From positions 62,001 through 126,000 of the forward strand of contig CAWKNP010000004.1 in NCBI GenBank assembly GCA_963851105.1: a stretch of DNA of 64,000 bases, in the 5' to 3' direction. Source of the stretch: DATARN01 sp963851105 (GTDB lineage Bacteria > Actinomycetota > Acidimicrobiia > Acidimicrobiales > Palsa-688). Both the position numbers and the translations under genes were made by a program. The notes beneath the pieces are model-generated. The model was not told the origin of the DNA, made no database searches, and was given only the letters and a program-made list of their open reading frames with translations. Of the stretch, positions 43,588 to 51,523 are shown one piece after another. Numbering within the stretch: the stretch's first letter is position 1; every line of letters starts with the position of its first letter.

Positions 43588-44190
43588 TTGAAAGCGGACG
43601 CCCGGACCAAACCGGCGGGCGCCGCCTCGGATGACGAAATGAGCCCCATCGACGACGAGTTGACGGGCGACGGTCCCGAGGACATCGACGACCTCGAAGA
43701 TCTCGAGGGCATAGACGACGATGACGACATCGCCCTCGACAACGATGTCGACGATGTTGACGTCGACGACGTCGACGATGTCGACGATGTCGACGACGAC
43801 GATGTCGAGGTCGCTCTGGACGAGGTCGCCGACGTCATTGCCGTCCCCGGCGTCGCCGGTGTCGCGGTCAGTTCGCTGGCCGTCAAGGCCCGGCCGGCCG
43901 ACGCGGCCGATGGCGCCGCCGAGGCGGAAAGCGACGACGACGAGCTCCAGGCTGAGGAGATCGAGGCCAGCCTCGACGTCATCTTGGCCGAGCGCGTCCG
44001 CGGTGAGGTCAGCGACATCGACGAGCCCAACGAGGACGAGGACGACGAGGACGACGACGCGCCCAACCAGCTGGCCACCGTCATCCCGGTCCGACGACCC
44101 GAGGAGTTCCTCTGCCAGTCGTGCTTCTTGTTGAAGCCGCCGGCGCAGCTGGCCGACGCCGACCATCAGCTGTGCCGGGACTGCGCCTGA
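43588..44190 (+). CDS. DUF4193-type acidic protein with C-terminal zinc ribbon
   Basis: A ~200-residue protein whose middle is a long Asp/Glu run (residues 25-75, with repeated VDD units). The C-terminus EEFLCQSCFLLKPPAQL...LCRDCA is a CxxC...CxxC zinc ribbon like that of the actinobacterial DUF4193 family, though the acidic part is longer than usual. The start is doubtful: TTG at 43588 has no ribosome binding site, while ATG at 43568 after GAGGAG is in the wrong frame by one base. The codons ATTESQLKADA lie between them. Function unknown; similar proteins are linked to RNA polymerase or nucleic-acid binding only by speculation. Confidence 0.75.
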   Translation: MKADARTKPAGAASDDEMSPIDDELTGDGPEDIDDLEDLEGIDDDDDIALDNDVDDVDVDDVDDVDDVDDDDVEVALDEVADVIAVPGVAGVAVSSLAVKARPADAADGAAEAESDDDELQAEEIEASLDVILAERVRGEVSDIDEPNEDEDDEDDDAPNQLATVIPVRRPEEFLCQSCFLLKPPAQLADADHQLCRDCA

Positions 44191-44211
44191 TGGGCTTCGG
44201 CTGACCCGGGC

Positions 44212-45156
44212 CTAACCCCCGGGGGAGCTTCGTTGCAAGCCGGCGCGTTCCCCCTGCGCCACCACGGTGGCCGCCACCTTGCGCGACGCCTCGTCGATCA
44301 TCTCGTCGCCGAACATGACGGCACCGCGGCGGTCGCCCTCGGTTGCCTCGCGGTAGGCGTCGACGATGCCCCAGGCGCGGTCGAACTGCGCCTGGCTGGG
44401 AGCGAACATCTCGTTCAGGATGGGCACCTGGCTCGGGTGGATCGCCCACTTGCCGTCGAAACCGAGGATCTGGGTACGCCGGCTGTACTCAGCGAAGCCA
44501 TCGAGGTCCTGGACCTTGACGTAGGGCCCGTCGATGACCTGCAGCCCGTTGGCTCGGCCCGCCATGAGGATCTTCATGAACACGTAGTGGAAGTAGTCGC
44601 CGGGATAGTCGGGGATTGCGAGCCCGCCCGCCAGCGACGGCATCCCCATCGAAGCCGAGAAGTCGACGGGTCCCAGGATCACGGTCTCCAGGCGGGGGGA
44701 GGCGGCACAGATCTCCTCGACGTTGATCAGGCCGCGGGCGGTCTCGATCTGGGCCTCGATACCGATGTGGCCCCGGGGCAGGCCGGCGCGGATCTCGACC
44801 TGGTTGAGCAGCAGGTCGAGGGCGACGACCTGCGCCGCCGAGGAGACCTTGGGCAACATGACCTCGTCGAGGCGCTCGCCGGCGTCGCCGACCACCTCGA
44901 GCACGTCGAAGACCGTCCATTTGGTGTCCCAGCTGTTGATGCGGACACAGAGGACCTTGTCGCCCCAGTCGTGGTTCCTGATGGCGTCGACCGCCTTGGC
45001 CCGGGCGCCCTCCTTTTCCAACGGCGCCACCGCGTCCTCGAGGTCGAGGAACACCATGTCGGCGGCCAGCCCCGGCGCCTTGGCCATCATCTTCTCGCTG
45101 GAGGCGGGGACCGAAAGGCAGGACCGCCGAGGGAGTTGCCGGGTTCGTTGCGACAT
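44212..45156 (-). CDS. mcl: HpcH/HpaI-type CoA ester lyase, probable malyl-CoA/beta-methylmalyl-CoA lyase
   Basis: A 314-residue TIM-barrel lyase: RRSCLSVPASSEKMMAKAPGLAADMVFLDLEDAV at the start, CVRINSWDTKW, DEVMLPKVSSAAQV, GIEAQIETARGLINVEEI (metal-binding Glu) and ILGPVDFSASMGMPS (Asp), KWAIHPSQVPILNEMF near the end. This pattern is that of Mcl1, which cleaves beta-methylmalyl-CoA to glyoxylate and propionyl-CoA in the ethylmalonyl-CoA pathway. A 14-bp palindrome covers its promoter. ATG at 45156 is 7 nt after TAACAT. Confidence 0.87.
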   Translation of the reverse strand: MSQRTRQLPRRSCLSVPASSEKMMAKAPGLAADMVFLDLEDAVAPLEKEGARAKAVDAIRNHDWGDKVLCVRINSWDTKWTVFDVLEVVGDAGERLDEVMLPKVSSAAQVVALDLLLNQVEIRAGLPRGHIGIEAQIETARGLINVEEICAASPRLETVILGPVDFSASMGMPSLAGGLAIPDYPGDYFHYVFMKILMAGRANGLQVIDGPYVKVQDLDGFAEYSRRTQILGFDGKWAIHPSQVPILNEMFAPSQAQFDRAWGIVDAYREATEGDRRGAVMFGDEMIDEASRKVAATVVAQGERAGLQRSSPGG

Positions 45157-45163
45157 AGGCCCT

Positions 45164-45180
45164 ATGTTACCGAGCGGTAA
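45164..45180 (-). promoter_or_regulatory. mcl promoter with palindromic operator
   Basis: On the minus strand TAACAT (45169-45164) is a -10 element 7 nt before the mcl ATG. It overlaps a perfect palindrome TTACCG-AG-CGGTAA (45167-45180). The form is typical of TetR-family operators; no regulator gene is next to it. Confidence 0.6.
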
Positions 45181-45184
45181 TCTT

Positions 45185-46366
45185 TCAGGCGGCGGCGCCG
45201 AGGTCGGCCGGCGTCAGCTGCTCGGAGATGAGGCGGGCGAAGCGGGCGGGGTCGCCGCCCACGAACCGCCGGCACAGGTCGACGCCGCTGATGTAGCAGT
45301 AGATGTAGGCGCGCCAGGTGGGATCGGTCAGGAACTGCACCGCCTTGGTGGCCCGGGGCCGCGACAAGAGCGACCAGCGGGCCAGGTAGTCGACGACCGT
45401 GTCGACATCGGCGCCCTCGTCGTGCAGCAGCAGGGCAGCGTTGCCCCTGACCTGTCCGAGCGACTCGCCGGCGGCGGACAGCTGGGCAACCAGGTCAGCG
45501 TCGTACGCGATCCCGAGGGGCGCCAGGTGCTCGGCGACGAACGGCTCCGGCCGGCGACCGGCGACAACCTCGAGGCCGAGGTCGGCGAGGCCTTCGGCCA
45601 GCAGGCACTGCGGCGTGCCCACCAGGAAGATGGTCTCTTCCAGATGGCGCCGGCGGCGGACGAGGCCCACCTCCTTGCGGCAGTGCTCGGTGTGGTGGCC
45701 CGGGTAGGCCTCGTGGGCGACCAGGTGGCCGAGGCTGGTGGACAGGACGGGGAGGTCGACGTTGATGACGACCCGGCTGCGCAGGTTCCCCAGGTAGTAG
45801 TTGAACCCGGCCCACGGCTGGTTGGTCACCAGGTCGAAGTCCACCCGCTCGTCGTCGGGCAGCCCGAACAGCGCCTTGGTCCGGGCCCTGAGGTCCTCGG
45901 CCAGCGAGTCCACGGCGGGCCGGAGCTTGTCGGCGGGAACCGCCTGGGCCTCCCGCCAGGTCACGTAGCGCTCGGCCAGCGGCCCCGACCCGGGCAGCAC
46001 CTCGTCGAGGCGGCGGTGGGCGGCGGCAAAGGTGTCCTCGGGGACCATCTCGGGCCGCACCCCATAGCACGCCTCGACCTCGTCGGCGTATCCGATCGCC
46101 TGGCCGGCCAACTTGGCGGCCGTCGTTCGCAGACCCTTGACCTGGGCGACCAGGAATTGCCGGCGCGCCGCGTCGAGGGCGGTGTCAGCGACCAGATCCG
46201 CGAGCAGGCGGCGGCTCCGGGCCTCGAGCTCGATGGGTGGCCGGATCGGCTCCGCGGCCACCCGCGCCGCCAGCTCGGGCGGCCCGTAGTAGGCGTCGAC
46301 CATCCCGTCGATGTGGCGCCCGAGCGCGAGGCCCAGCTCGAGGTAGTCGTCGATCAGGTCAGGCAC
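45185..46366 (-). CDS. DUF885-like metallopeptidase-type protein
   Basis: A 393-residue cytoplasmic protein. The motif LVAHEAYPGHHTEH (HExxPGHH) is the zinc-site signature of the DUF885 family related to M32-like peptidases, and ETIFLVGTPQCLLAEGLADLGLE supplies the expected downstream Glu. The N-terminal half is helical (VDAYYGPPELAARV, RRQFLVAQVKGLRTTAAKL). The protein is shorter than typical DUF885 proteins (~550). GTG at 46366 is used; no good ribosome binding site. It runs 19 bp after the dienelactone hydrolase gene. Confidence 0.8.
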   Translation of the reverse strand: MPDLIDDYLELGLALGRHIDGMVDAYYGPPELAARVAAEPIRPPIELEARSRRLLADLVADTALDAARRQFLVAQVKGLRTTAAKLAGQAIGYADEVEACYGVRPEMVPEDTFAAAHRRLDEVLPGSGPLAERYVTWREAQAVPADKLRPAVDSLAEDLRARTKALFGLPDDERVDFDLVTNQPWAGFNYYLGNLRSRVVINVDLPVLSTSLGHLVAHEAYPGHHTEHCRKEVGLVRRRRHLEETIFLVGTPQCLLAEGLADLGLEVVAGRRPEPFVAEHLAPLGIAYDADLVAQLSAAGESLGQVRGNAALLLHDEGADVDTVVDYLARWSLLSRPRATKAVQFLTDPTWRAYIYCYISGVDLCRRFVGGDPARFARLISEQLTPADLGAAA

Positions 46367-46385
46367 GGAAAAAGGGGGGCCGGTC

Positions 46386-47069
46386 TCAACCGAGCGTCGA
46401 GCGAAGGAACTCGACCGCTCGCTGCCAGGCCAGAGCCGAGGCGTCGGGGTCGTGCACCTCGGGGCGGGTGTCGTTGAAGAAGGCATGGGTCGTGCCCGGG
46501 TACAGGAACAGCTCGACGGGGACACCCCGGCCGGCCAGCTCCCTTTCCAGCTTCTCGACCGCCTGAGGCCCCGCCATGTCGTCGTTCTCGGCGTAGTGGC
46601 CCTGGACCGCGGCCGTCATCTGGGACCAGTCCGGTTCGGTCGCGGGCCACGAGATCAGGCCGTAGAAGGGCACGACGGCCTTGACGACATCAGGCCGCTG
46701 TGTCCCGAGCAGCAACGCCAGGGCGCCGCCCATGCAGAAGCCGATGACGCCCACGCCTCCGCTGGTTCGGGCGGCCACGTAGTCCACGGCACCGCTCATG
46801 TCCTTGGCCGCCTGTTCCAAGTTGAGGCTCATCAGCAGCTTGCCGGCCTCGTCGGGCTCAGAGTTGCCCACCGACTTCCCGTGATAGAGGTCGGGCACCA
46901 GGGCCACGAAACCCTCCCCCGCCAAGCGGTCGGCTACGTCCTTGATGTGGTCGACCAGGCCCCACCACTCCTGGATCACCACCAGGCCCGGTCCGGTCCG
47001 GCCGGCAGGCGTGGCCAGGTAGCCATGAGCGGTCGAACCGTTGCTGGCAAACTCGACGATCTCCCCCAT
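46386..47069 (-). CDS. Dienelactone hydrolase family protein
   Basis: A 227-residue alpha/beta hydrolase with a cysteine nucleophile in VIGFCMGGALALLLG, the family segment VVIQEWWGLVDHIKDVADRLA, the acid in YAENDDMAGP and the His in GTTHAFFNDTRPE. Such enzymes open dienelactones in aromatic degradation, though many members have other ester substrates. TAGCGT lies 7 nt before the ATG (47082-47077), a leaderless promoter. Confidence 0.9.
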   Translation of the reverse strand: MGEIVEFASNGSTAHGYLATPAGRTGPGLVVIQEWWGLVDHIKDVADRLAGEGFVALVPDLYHGKSVGNSEPDEAGKLLMSLNLEQAAKDMSGAVDYVAARTSGGVGVIGFCMGGALALLLGTQRPDVVKAVVPFYGLISWPATEPDWSQMTAAVQGHYAENDDMAGPQAVEKLERELAGRGVPVELFLYPGTTHAFFNDTRPEVHDPDASALAWQRAVEFLRSTLG

Positions 47070-47102
47070 GACGTCGACGCTACCCCCGGCGGCGACCTGG
47101 GT

Positions 47103-47912
47103 TCAGGCGAGGGCGGCGCGGAAGAGCTCGGGAGCCGCGGGGCAGGTTGCCGCGGCGAGGCCCGCTTCGGGAAGTTGCCGGCCCCCGGGCCCAATGACCT
47201 CGGTGAGCAAGGAAGCGGGGACGAGTTCGACGGGGCGGTCCCAGGGCTCGGCGGGGCCGGCGTCGAGCCGCCGCAGCAGCGCGTCCCACAGCGGCCCCGG
47301 CAAGACCCGGCCTTCACCGGCCACGGCCCACACCGGCAGGCCCCGGTGGGCCGCCACCGCCGCCGCGCTGTGCGACCCGGCCGCCGCCAGGATCCCACTC
47401 GGGCCCGCGGCCGTGGCCTCCACCACCACCAGATCGGACACCACGACGGCCGCGGCCACCCCGGCGTCGGCGACCACCGCGGCGGCGGTACCGGCGTCGT
47501 CCAGCCGCCGGGCGAGGATCGACCCGTCCCCCATGGCGTCGGTGACCAGCACCTCGAGGTCACCGCGGCGGCGCAGGGCGTAGCCCGCGATGTCGGGCCA
47601 GCCGATGACGGTGACGGTGACGTCGTCGGGTAGCGCGACGGCGAGCAGGGCCGCCGTCGGGTCCTCGTCCATCACGGCGGCGGCGACGTGGGCGGCGGCC
47701 ACAGGATCGGACGCTGTCAACACCCTCGCCGCCAGCCACCAGACCGGGCCGACGGTCAGATGGCGCTCGATCAGCCGGCGGCAGGTCGGCACGAGCGCTG
47801 CCGGCTCCAGCCGCATGACCCCCGCCAGGGCGTCGGCGGTCTCTCGGACCAGCATGGCGGGATCGGCTCCCGACGCCCGAGCGACGTAGCGCAGGTGCTC
47901 GATGGGGTGCAC
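47103..47912 (-). CDS. eIF-2B/MtnA-like family protein
   Basis: A 269-residue protein whose second half resembles the IF-2B/ribose-isomerase fold: DLEVLVTDAMGDGSILARRL, VVVSDLVVVEATAAGPSGILAAAGSHSAAAVAAHRGLPVWAVAGEGRVLP corresponds to the sugar-phosphate-binding region (GADxVxxNG...KxGTxxxAxxA). The Asp/Cys catalytic pair of MtnA is not obvious, so a sugar-phosphate isomerase role is uncertain. The 5' end overlaps no neighbour; the gene is 33 bp upstream of the hydrolase. Confidence 0.65.
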   Translation of the reverse strand: MHPIEHLRYVARASGADPAMLVRETADALAGVMRLEPAALVPTCRRLIERHLTVGPVWWLAARVLTASDPVAAAHVAAAVMDEDPTAALLAVALPDDVTVTVIGWPDIAGYALRRRGDLEVLVTDAMGDGSILARRLDDAGTAAAVVADAGVAAAVVVSDLVVVEATAAGPSGILAAAGSHSAAAVAAHRGLPVWAVAGEGRVLPGPLWDALLRRLDAGPAEPWDRPVELVPASLLTEVIGPGGRQLPEAGLAAATCPAAPELFRAALA

Positions 47913-47922
47913 TACGGAGCGC

Positions 47923-48438
47923 TCAGCCCGCCCGCACGTGGCCCGGTGTGAACACCATCAGGTACAAGATGAGCAGGAAGATGACGTCGAAGCCGGCCCA
48001 GCCGAGACGGATGCGCTGCTCCAACTGTTCCAGCTGGCTGACCTCGGAGGTGCGGCCCGTCGTGACGGCGGTAGTCACCGACTCCAGCAGGGACTTGTAC
48101 TGGCGCTCGGCACGGTGGATGAGGCCGTGCAGCAACCCGATCTCGATGATGTACAGCAGCATCGCGAGCGAGAGCCAGGACTGGCTGAACTCCCAGTAGC
48201 TCTTGCTCGTGCCCGCGACGGCCAGCCCGAACACGAACACCGCGTAGATGAGGTATTCCGCCAGCCGGGTGATGTAGCCGTTGCCTTCAAGCATCTCGAG
48301 TTCGGCGGCACCGCCGCGCTGGCGGGCCCGGTTGCGGTACAAGCCGTTGAACGCGACTGCGCCGAAGCCGAGGATCGCGGTCAGGATGTGCAGGAGCAAA
48401 AAGAGCCGGTAAAGCCCGCCGTCCAAGCCAACGCCCAT
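47923..48438 (-). CDS. DUF2269-like integral membrane protein
   Basis: A 171-residue protein with four hydrophobic helices (YRLFLLLHILTAILGFGAVAF, YLIYAVFVFGLAVAG, WLSLAMLLYIIEIGLLHGLI, FDVIFLLILYLMVFTP). The first helix with its LHILTA and GAVAFNGLY pattern matches the DUF2269 group. Function unknown. TACGGT lies 6 nt upstream of the ATG (48450-48445), a leaderless promoter. Confidence 0.75.
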   Translation of the reverse strand: MGVGLDGGLYRLFLLLHILTAILGFGAVAFNGLYRNRARQRGGAAELEMLEGNGYITRLAEYLIYAVFVFGLAVAGTSKSYWEFSQSWLSLAMLLYIIEIGLLHGLIHRAERQYKSLLESVTTAVTTGRTSEVSQLEQLEQRIRLGWAGFDVIFLLILYLMVFTPGHVRAG

Positions 48439-48529
48439 GCCGCGACCGTACTGCCCGGCCGAGCGCCGGGGCTAGTCGCAAGGCGTCATTTCGTGAGCAG
48501 GGAGGGTGCTGCGGTACGTTTCAGACGCC

Positions 48530-49018
48530 GTGGCCCGTGACCCTTCGCCCGAACTCGTCCTGACCCCGATACAAGGCAAGTCCCGCACCGTCAAGCAGCT
48601 GCTCACGACCTTTCACCTGTTGCTCGTCGCCATCGATCCGTTCACCAACCAGAGCGCCTGGATCCTGGAGACGGCGGGGCGAATCCTGCAAACATTCGAG
48701 CAGGCTGACTGCCGCATCGGGTGGCTGGTGACGGCGACCGCCGACGAGTGCCGGCAGTTCCTTGGCCCGTGGGCCAACGAGATGATGACTTTCGCCGACC
48801 CCGACCGCATCGCGGTCAAGGAGTTCGGCCTGGAGCGGCTCCCTGCCCTGGTCCACCTAGGAATGGAGGGCAAGGTCGAGGCCGCCGCCGAAGGCTGGCA
48901 CCCCGCCGAGTGGAAGGCGGTTACCGACCACCTGGCCAAGGTGCTCAGTTGGAAAGGGCCCAACTTCCCCACCTCGAAAGACCCCGGCCCCTTCGAGGGC
49001 TCCCCCGCCCTCGGCTGA
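48530..49018 (+). CDS. Thioredoxin-fold-like protein of unknown function
   Basis: A 162-residue protein: VLTPIQGKSRTVKQLLTTFHLLLVAIDPFTNQSAWILETAGRIL, then IGWLVTATADECRQFLGPWA, RIAVKEFGLERLPALVHLGMEG and WHPAEWKAVTDHL. The order of a beta strand, helix, cis-Pro-like LPALV segment and final helix suggests a thioredoxin fold, but no CxxC is present, so redox activity is unlikely. GTG at 48530 is preferred: TACGTT lies 9 nt upstream. GTG at 48506 is in frame too. Confidence 0.7.
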   Translation: MARDPSPELVLTPIQGKSRTVKQLLTTFHLLLVAIDPFTNQSAWILETAGRILQTFEQADCRIGWLVTATADECRQFLGPWANEMMTFADPDRIAVKEFGLERLPALVHLGMEGKVEAAAEGWHPAEWKAVTDHLAKVLSWKGPNFPTSKDPGPFEGSPALG

Positions 49019-49033
49019 GTCGAGGCGGACCTC

Positions 49034-50416
49034 CTACTTGAGGATCCCGCCCTTGGTCATGGCGACCGGGTCGAGGACCCGGCGGACTTCGTCCTCGCTC
49101 ATGAGTCCCCGCTCGATGACCACCGTGGCGAGGTCCTTGCCCTCGGCGGCGGCCGTCTTGACGACCTGGGCCGCCTCCTCGTAGCCGATGTAGGGGTTGA
49201 GGGCGGTGGCGATGGCAGGCGAGGACATGGCGTAGAGGCGGCTGCGTTCCACATCGGCCTCGATCCCCATGATGCAGGTGTCGGCGAACAGCCGGCTGAC
49301 CGTGCTGAGGAGGCGGATCGACTCGAGCAGGTTGCGACCGATCACCGGGAGCATGATGTTGAGCTCGAAATTGCCGGCCGCACCACCGAAGGCCACGGCG
49401 GCGTCGTTGCCGATCACCTGGGCCACGACCTGGCACACCGCCTCGGGAATGACGGGATTGACCTTGCCGGGCATGATCGACGATCCCGGCTGCAGGTCGG
49501 GGATGTGGATCTCCGCCAGGCCGGCTCGCGGGCCGCTGCCCATCCACCGCAGGTCGTTGGCGCACTTGTAGAGGGAGACGGCAATGGTGCGCAGGACCCC
49601 CGATGCCTCGACGAGGGCATCGCGCCCGCCCTGGGCCTCGAAATGGTCCCGCGCCTCGGTCAACGGCAATTCCAGGTCGGCCGCCAGGCGCTTGATCACG
49701 TTGCGGGCGAATCCCCGCGGCGCGTTGAGGCCGGTGCCGACCGCGGTGCCCCCGAGGGGCAGCTCACCAACGCGGGGGAGGGCGGCGCGGAGACGCTCGA
49801 CACCATGTTCGACCGCGCTGGCGTAGCCGCCGAACTCCTGACCCAAGGTGACCGGCGTGGCGTCCATGAGATGGGTCCGGCCCGCCTTGACGACCGATTT
49901 CCATTGCCGGCTCTTCTTCCGCAGCGCCTTGGCCAGGTGCTCCAGGGCGGGGATCAGCTGGTGGACGATGCCCTCGACGGCAGCCAGGTGGATGGCGGAG
50001 GGGAACATGTCGTTGGACGACTGCGAGGCGTTGACGTCGTCATTGGGATGGACGGGCGCCTCCAGCCACTCGGTGGCCAGTGTCGCCAACACTTCGTTCA
50101 TGTTCATGTTGGTCGACGTTCCCGAGCCCGTCTGGAAGACGTCGACGGGAAACTCGCCGTCCCACTGACCCGCGGCCACCTCGGCGGCGGCACCGTTGAT
50201 GGCCTCGGCCACCCCGGCGTCGATGGCTTTGAGCCGGGCATTCTCCAGCGCCGCGGCCCCCTTGAGCAACGCCAGCGCCCGTAGGAGCGAGCGGTCGACG
50301 GTCATACCGGAGACCGGGAAGTTGGTCACTGCCCGCTGCGTCTGAGCTCCCCATTTCGCCTCCGCCGGCACCCGCACCTCGCCCAAAGTGTCGTGCTCCA
50401 GACGGAATTCGCTCAT
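49034..50416 (-). CDS. fumC: Class II fumarate hydratase FumC
   Basis: A 460-residue fumarase of the TCA cycle: RLEHDTLGEVRVPAEAKWGAQTQRAV at the start, FQTGSGTSTNMNMNEV, NASQSSNDMFPSAIH, KAGRTHLMDATPVTLGQEF with the catalytic His, and the signature GSSIMPGKVNPV. Length and motifs are normal. ATG at 50416 is set by TACGGT 7 nt upstream (50429-50424). The gene is divergent from the PPOX-like gene, and the two promoters share 45 bp. Confidence 0.96.
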   Translation of the reverse strand: MSEFRLEHDTLGEVRVPAEAKWGAQTQRAVTNFPVSGMTVDRSLLRALALLKGAAALENARLKAIDAGVAEAINGAAAEVAAGQWDGEFPVDVFQTGSGTSTNMNMNEVLATLATEWLEAPVHPNDDVNASQSSNDMFPSAIHLAAVEGIVHQLIPALEHLAKALRKKSRQWKSVVKAGRTHLMDATPVTLGQEFGGYASAVEHGVERLRAALPRVGELPLGGTAVGTGLNAPRGFARNVIKRLAADLELPLTEARDHFEAQGGRDALVEASGVLRTIAVSLYKCANDLRWMGSGPRAGLAEIHIPDLQPGSSIMPGKVNPVIPEAVCQVVAQVIGNDAAVAFGGAAGNFELNIMLPVIGRNLLESIRLLSTVSRLFADTCIMGIEADVERSRLYAMSSPAIATALNPYIGYEEAAQVVKTAAAEGKDLATVVIERGLMSEDEVRRVLDPVAMTKGGILK

Positions 50417-50461
50417 AACCCGGACCGTAGTCGTCCTCGTCGTTCCGTAGGCTGGCGACCC

Positions 50462-51022
50462 ATGGCGAAGGATTTCGAGGAAATCGACGACAAGCTGGCG
50501 GCGTGGCTTCGCCGCCAGCCCATGTTCTTCGTCGCGACCGCGCCCACCGATCTCGCCAGCCACATCAACATTTCACCCAAGGGCCTGGACGGGACATTCG
50601 CCATCCTCGACCGCCATCGGGTTGCCTACCTCGATCTCACCGGCTCGGGGATCGAGACCGTGGCCCACCTTCGGGACAACGGGCGCATCGTGATCATGTT
50701 CTGCGCCTTCACCGGTCCACCGCGGATCGTGCGGCTCCACGGCACGGGCTCGGTCGTGACCGCCGACGACTCGACGGCTTTCCCGGCGGCGGTGGCGCCG
50801 TTCCCGGCGCCGCTGCCGGCGGGCGCCCGATCGGTCATCGAGGTGGCAGTCACCCGGATCAGCGACTCCTGCGGGTTCGGCGTGCCCTTGATGGAGCTCG
50901 TGGGTCAGCGGCCCACGCTGCCGGAATGGGCGGCTCACAAGGGGCCCGACGGCATCGCGCAGTACCAGGCGACTCGCAACGCGACGAGCGTGGACGGCCT
51001 CCCCGGCCTGGTCGCCCGCTAG
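50462..51022 (+). CDS. Pyridoxamine 5'-phosphate oxidase-like flavin/F420-type split-barrel protein
   Basis: A 186-residue PNPOx-like protein: MFFVATAPTDLASHINISPKG, VAYLDLTGSGIETVAHLRDNGRIVIMFCAF and RIVRLHGTGSVV form the split-barrel. The ISPKG and FCAF(T)GPPRI segments are common in the group. It probably binds FMN, F420 or heme; no substrate is known. ATG at 50462 follows TAGGCT at 8 nt, a leaderless arrangement. Confidence 0.85.
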   Translation: MAKDFEEIDDKLAAWLRRQPMFFVATAPTDLASHINISPKGLDGTFAILDRHRVAYLDLTGSGIETVAHLRDNGRIVIMFCAFTGPPRIVRLHGTGSVVTADDSTAFPAAVAPFPAPLPAGARSVIEVAVTRISDSCGFGVPLMELVGQRPTLPEWAAHKGPDGIAQYQATRNATSVDGLPGLVAR

Positions 51023-51059
51023 CGCGGTGGGACGGAGAACTCCCTTTTTCCCTGGTCTT

Positions 51060-51482
51060 TCAGGCGGGAATGGCGTCGAGCAGGCGAGCCACGAAGTCGC
51101 GGGCGCCTCCCTCGAGATCATTGCGTTTGATGGCCATTCCGCCGAGTACCTTGCCGCCGCGCGCCGTGACGATGTCGGTCAGTTTCTGCAGGGTGTTGCC
51201 CTGGTCGATGGCATAGGTGATGTACACCAGGCAGCGTTTGCCGCCAAGGGCCGGGAGATGGCGGAGGCGCCCGGCGCGCCCCGGCCGCTGGCCGACGACG
51301 ATCATGCCGTCGGTCCACGTGCCGATGATCACCAGGTCGGCCACCTCGAGGGCTTGGTAGTCGATGTTGGTTGTCGGGCTCACCGACGCCGCGACGCCCG
51401 CCTTGGCCAGTTCCTGGCTGATGAAGTGGGCGGTCTTGCGGGTGTTCCCGGTGAGGCTCTCGTAGATGATGGCGGCGTTCAT
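51060..51482 (-). CDS. Flavodoxin-like protein
   Basis: A 140-residue flavodoxin-fold protein. The phosphate loop IIYESLTGNTRKTAHFI near the N-terminus and ADLVIIGTWTDGMIVVGQRPG and YITYAIDQGNTLQKL flank the FMN. Length is typical of short-chain flavodoxin. It carries electrons at low potential in the cytoplasm; a partner is not evident. The start ATG faces away from the divergent YcaQ-type gene; the 41-bp gap is short. Confidence 0.85.
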   Translation of the reverse strand: MNAAIIYESLTGNTRKTAHFISQELAKAGVAASVSPTTNIDYQALEVADLVIIGTWTDGMIVVGQRPGRAGRLRHLPALGGKRCLVYITYAIDQGNTLQKLTDIVTARGGKVLGGMAIKRNDLEGGARDFVARLLDAIPA

Positions 51483-51523
51483 CGCCTGGTCAGCGTAGGC
51501 GGGCCGGCGGGCGGGGTGGGGCG

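Noticed and set aside
43453..44166. Minus-strand frames with Ser- or Val/Asp-rich repeats opposite the DUF4193 gene
   Set aside because: Produced by the GAC/GTC-rich acidic region read backwards; the plus frame ends in a conserved zinc ribbon.
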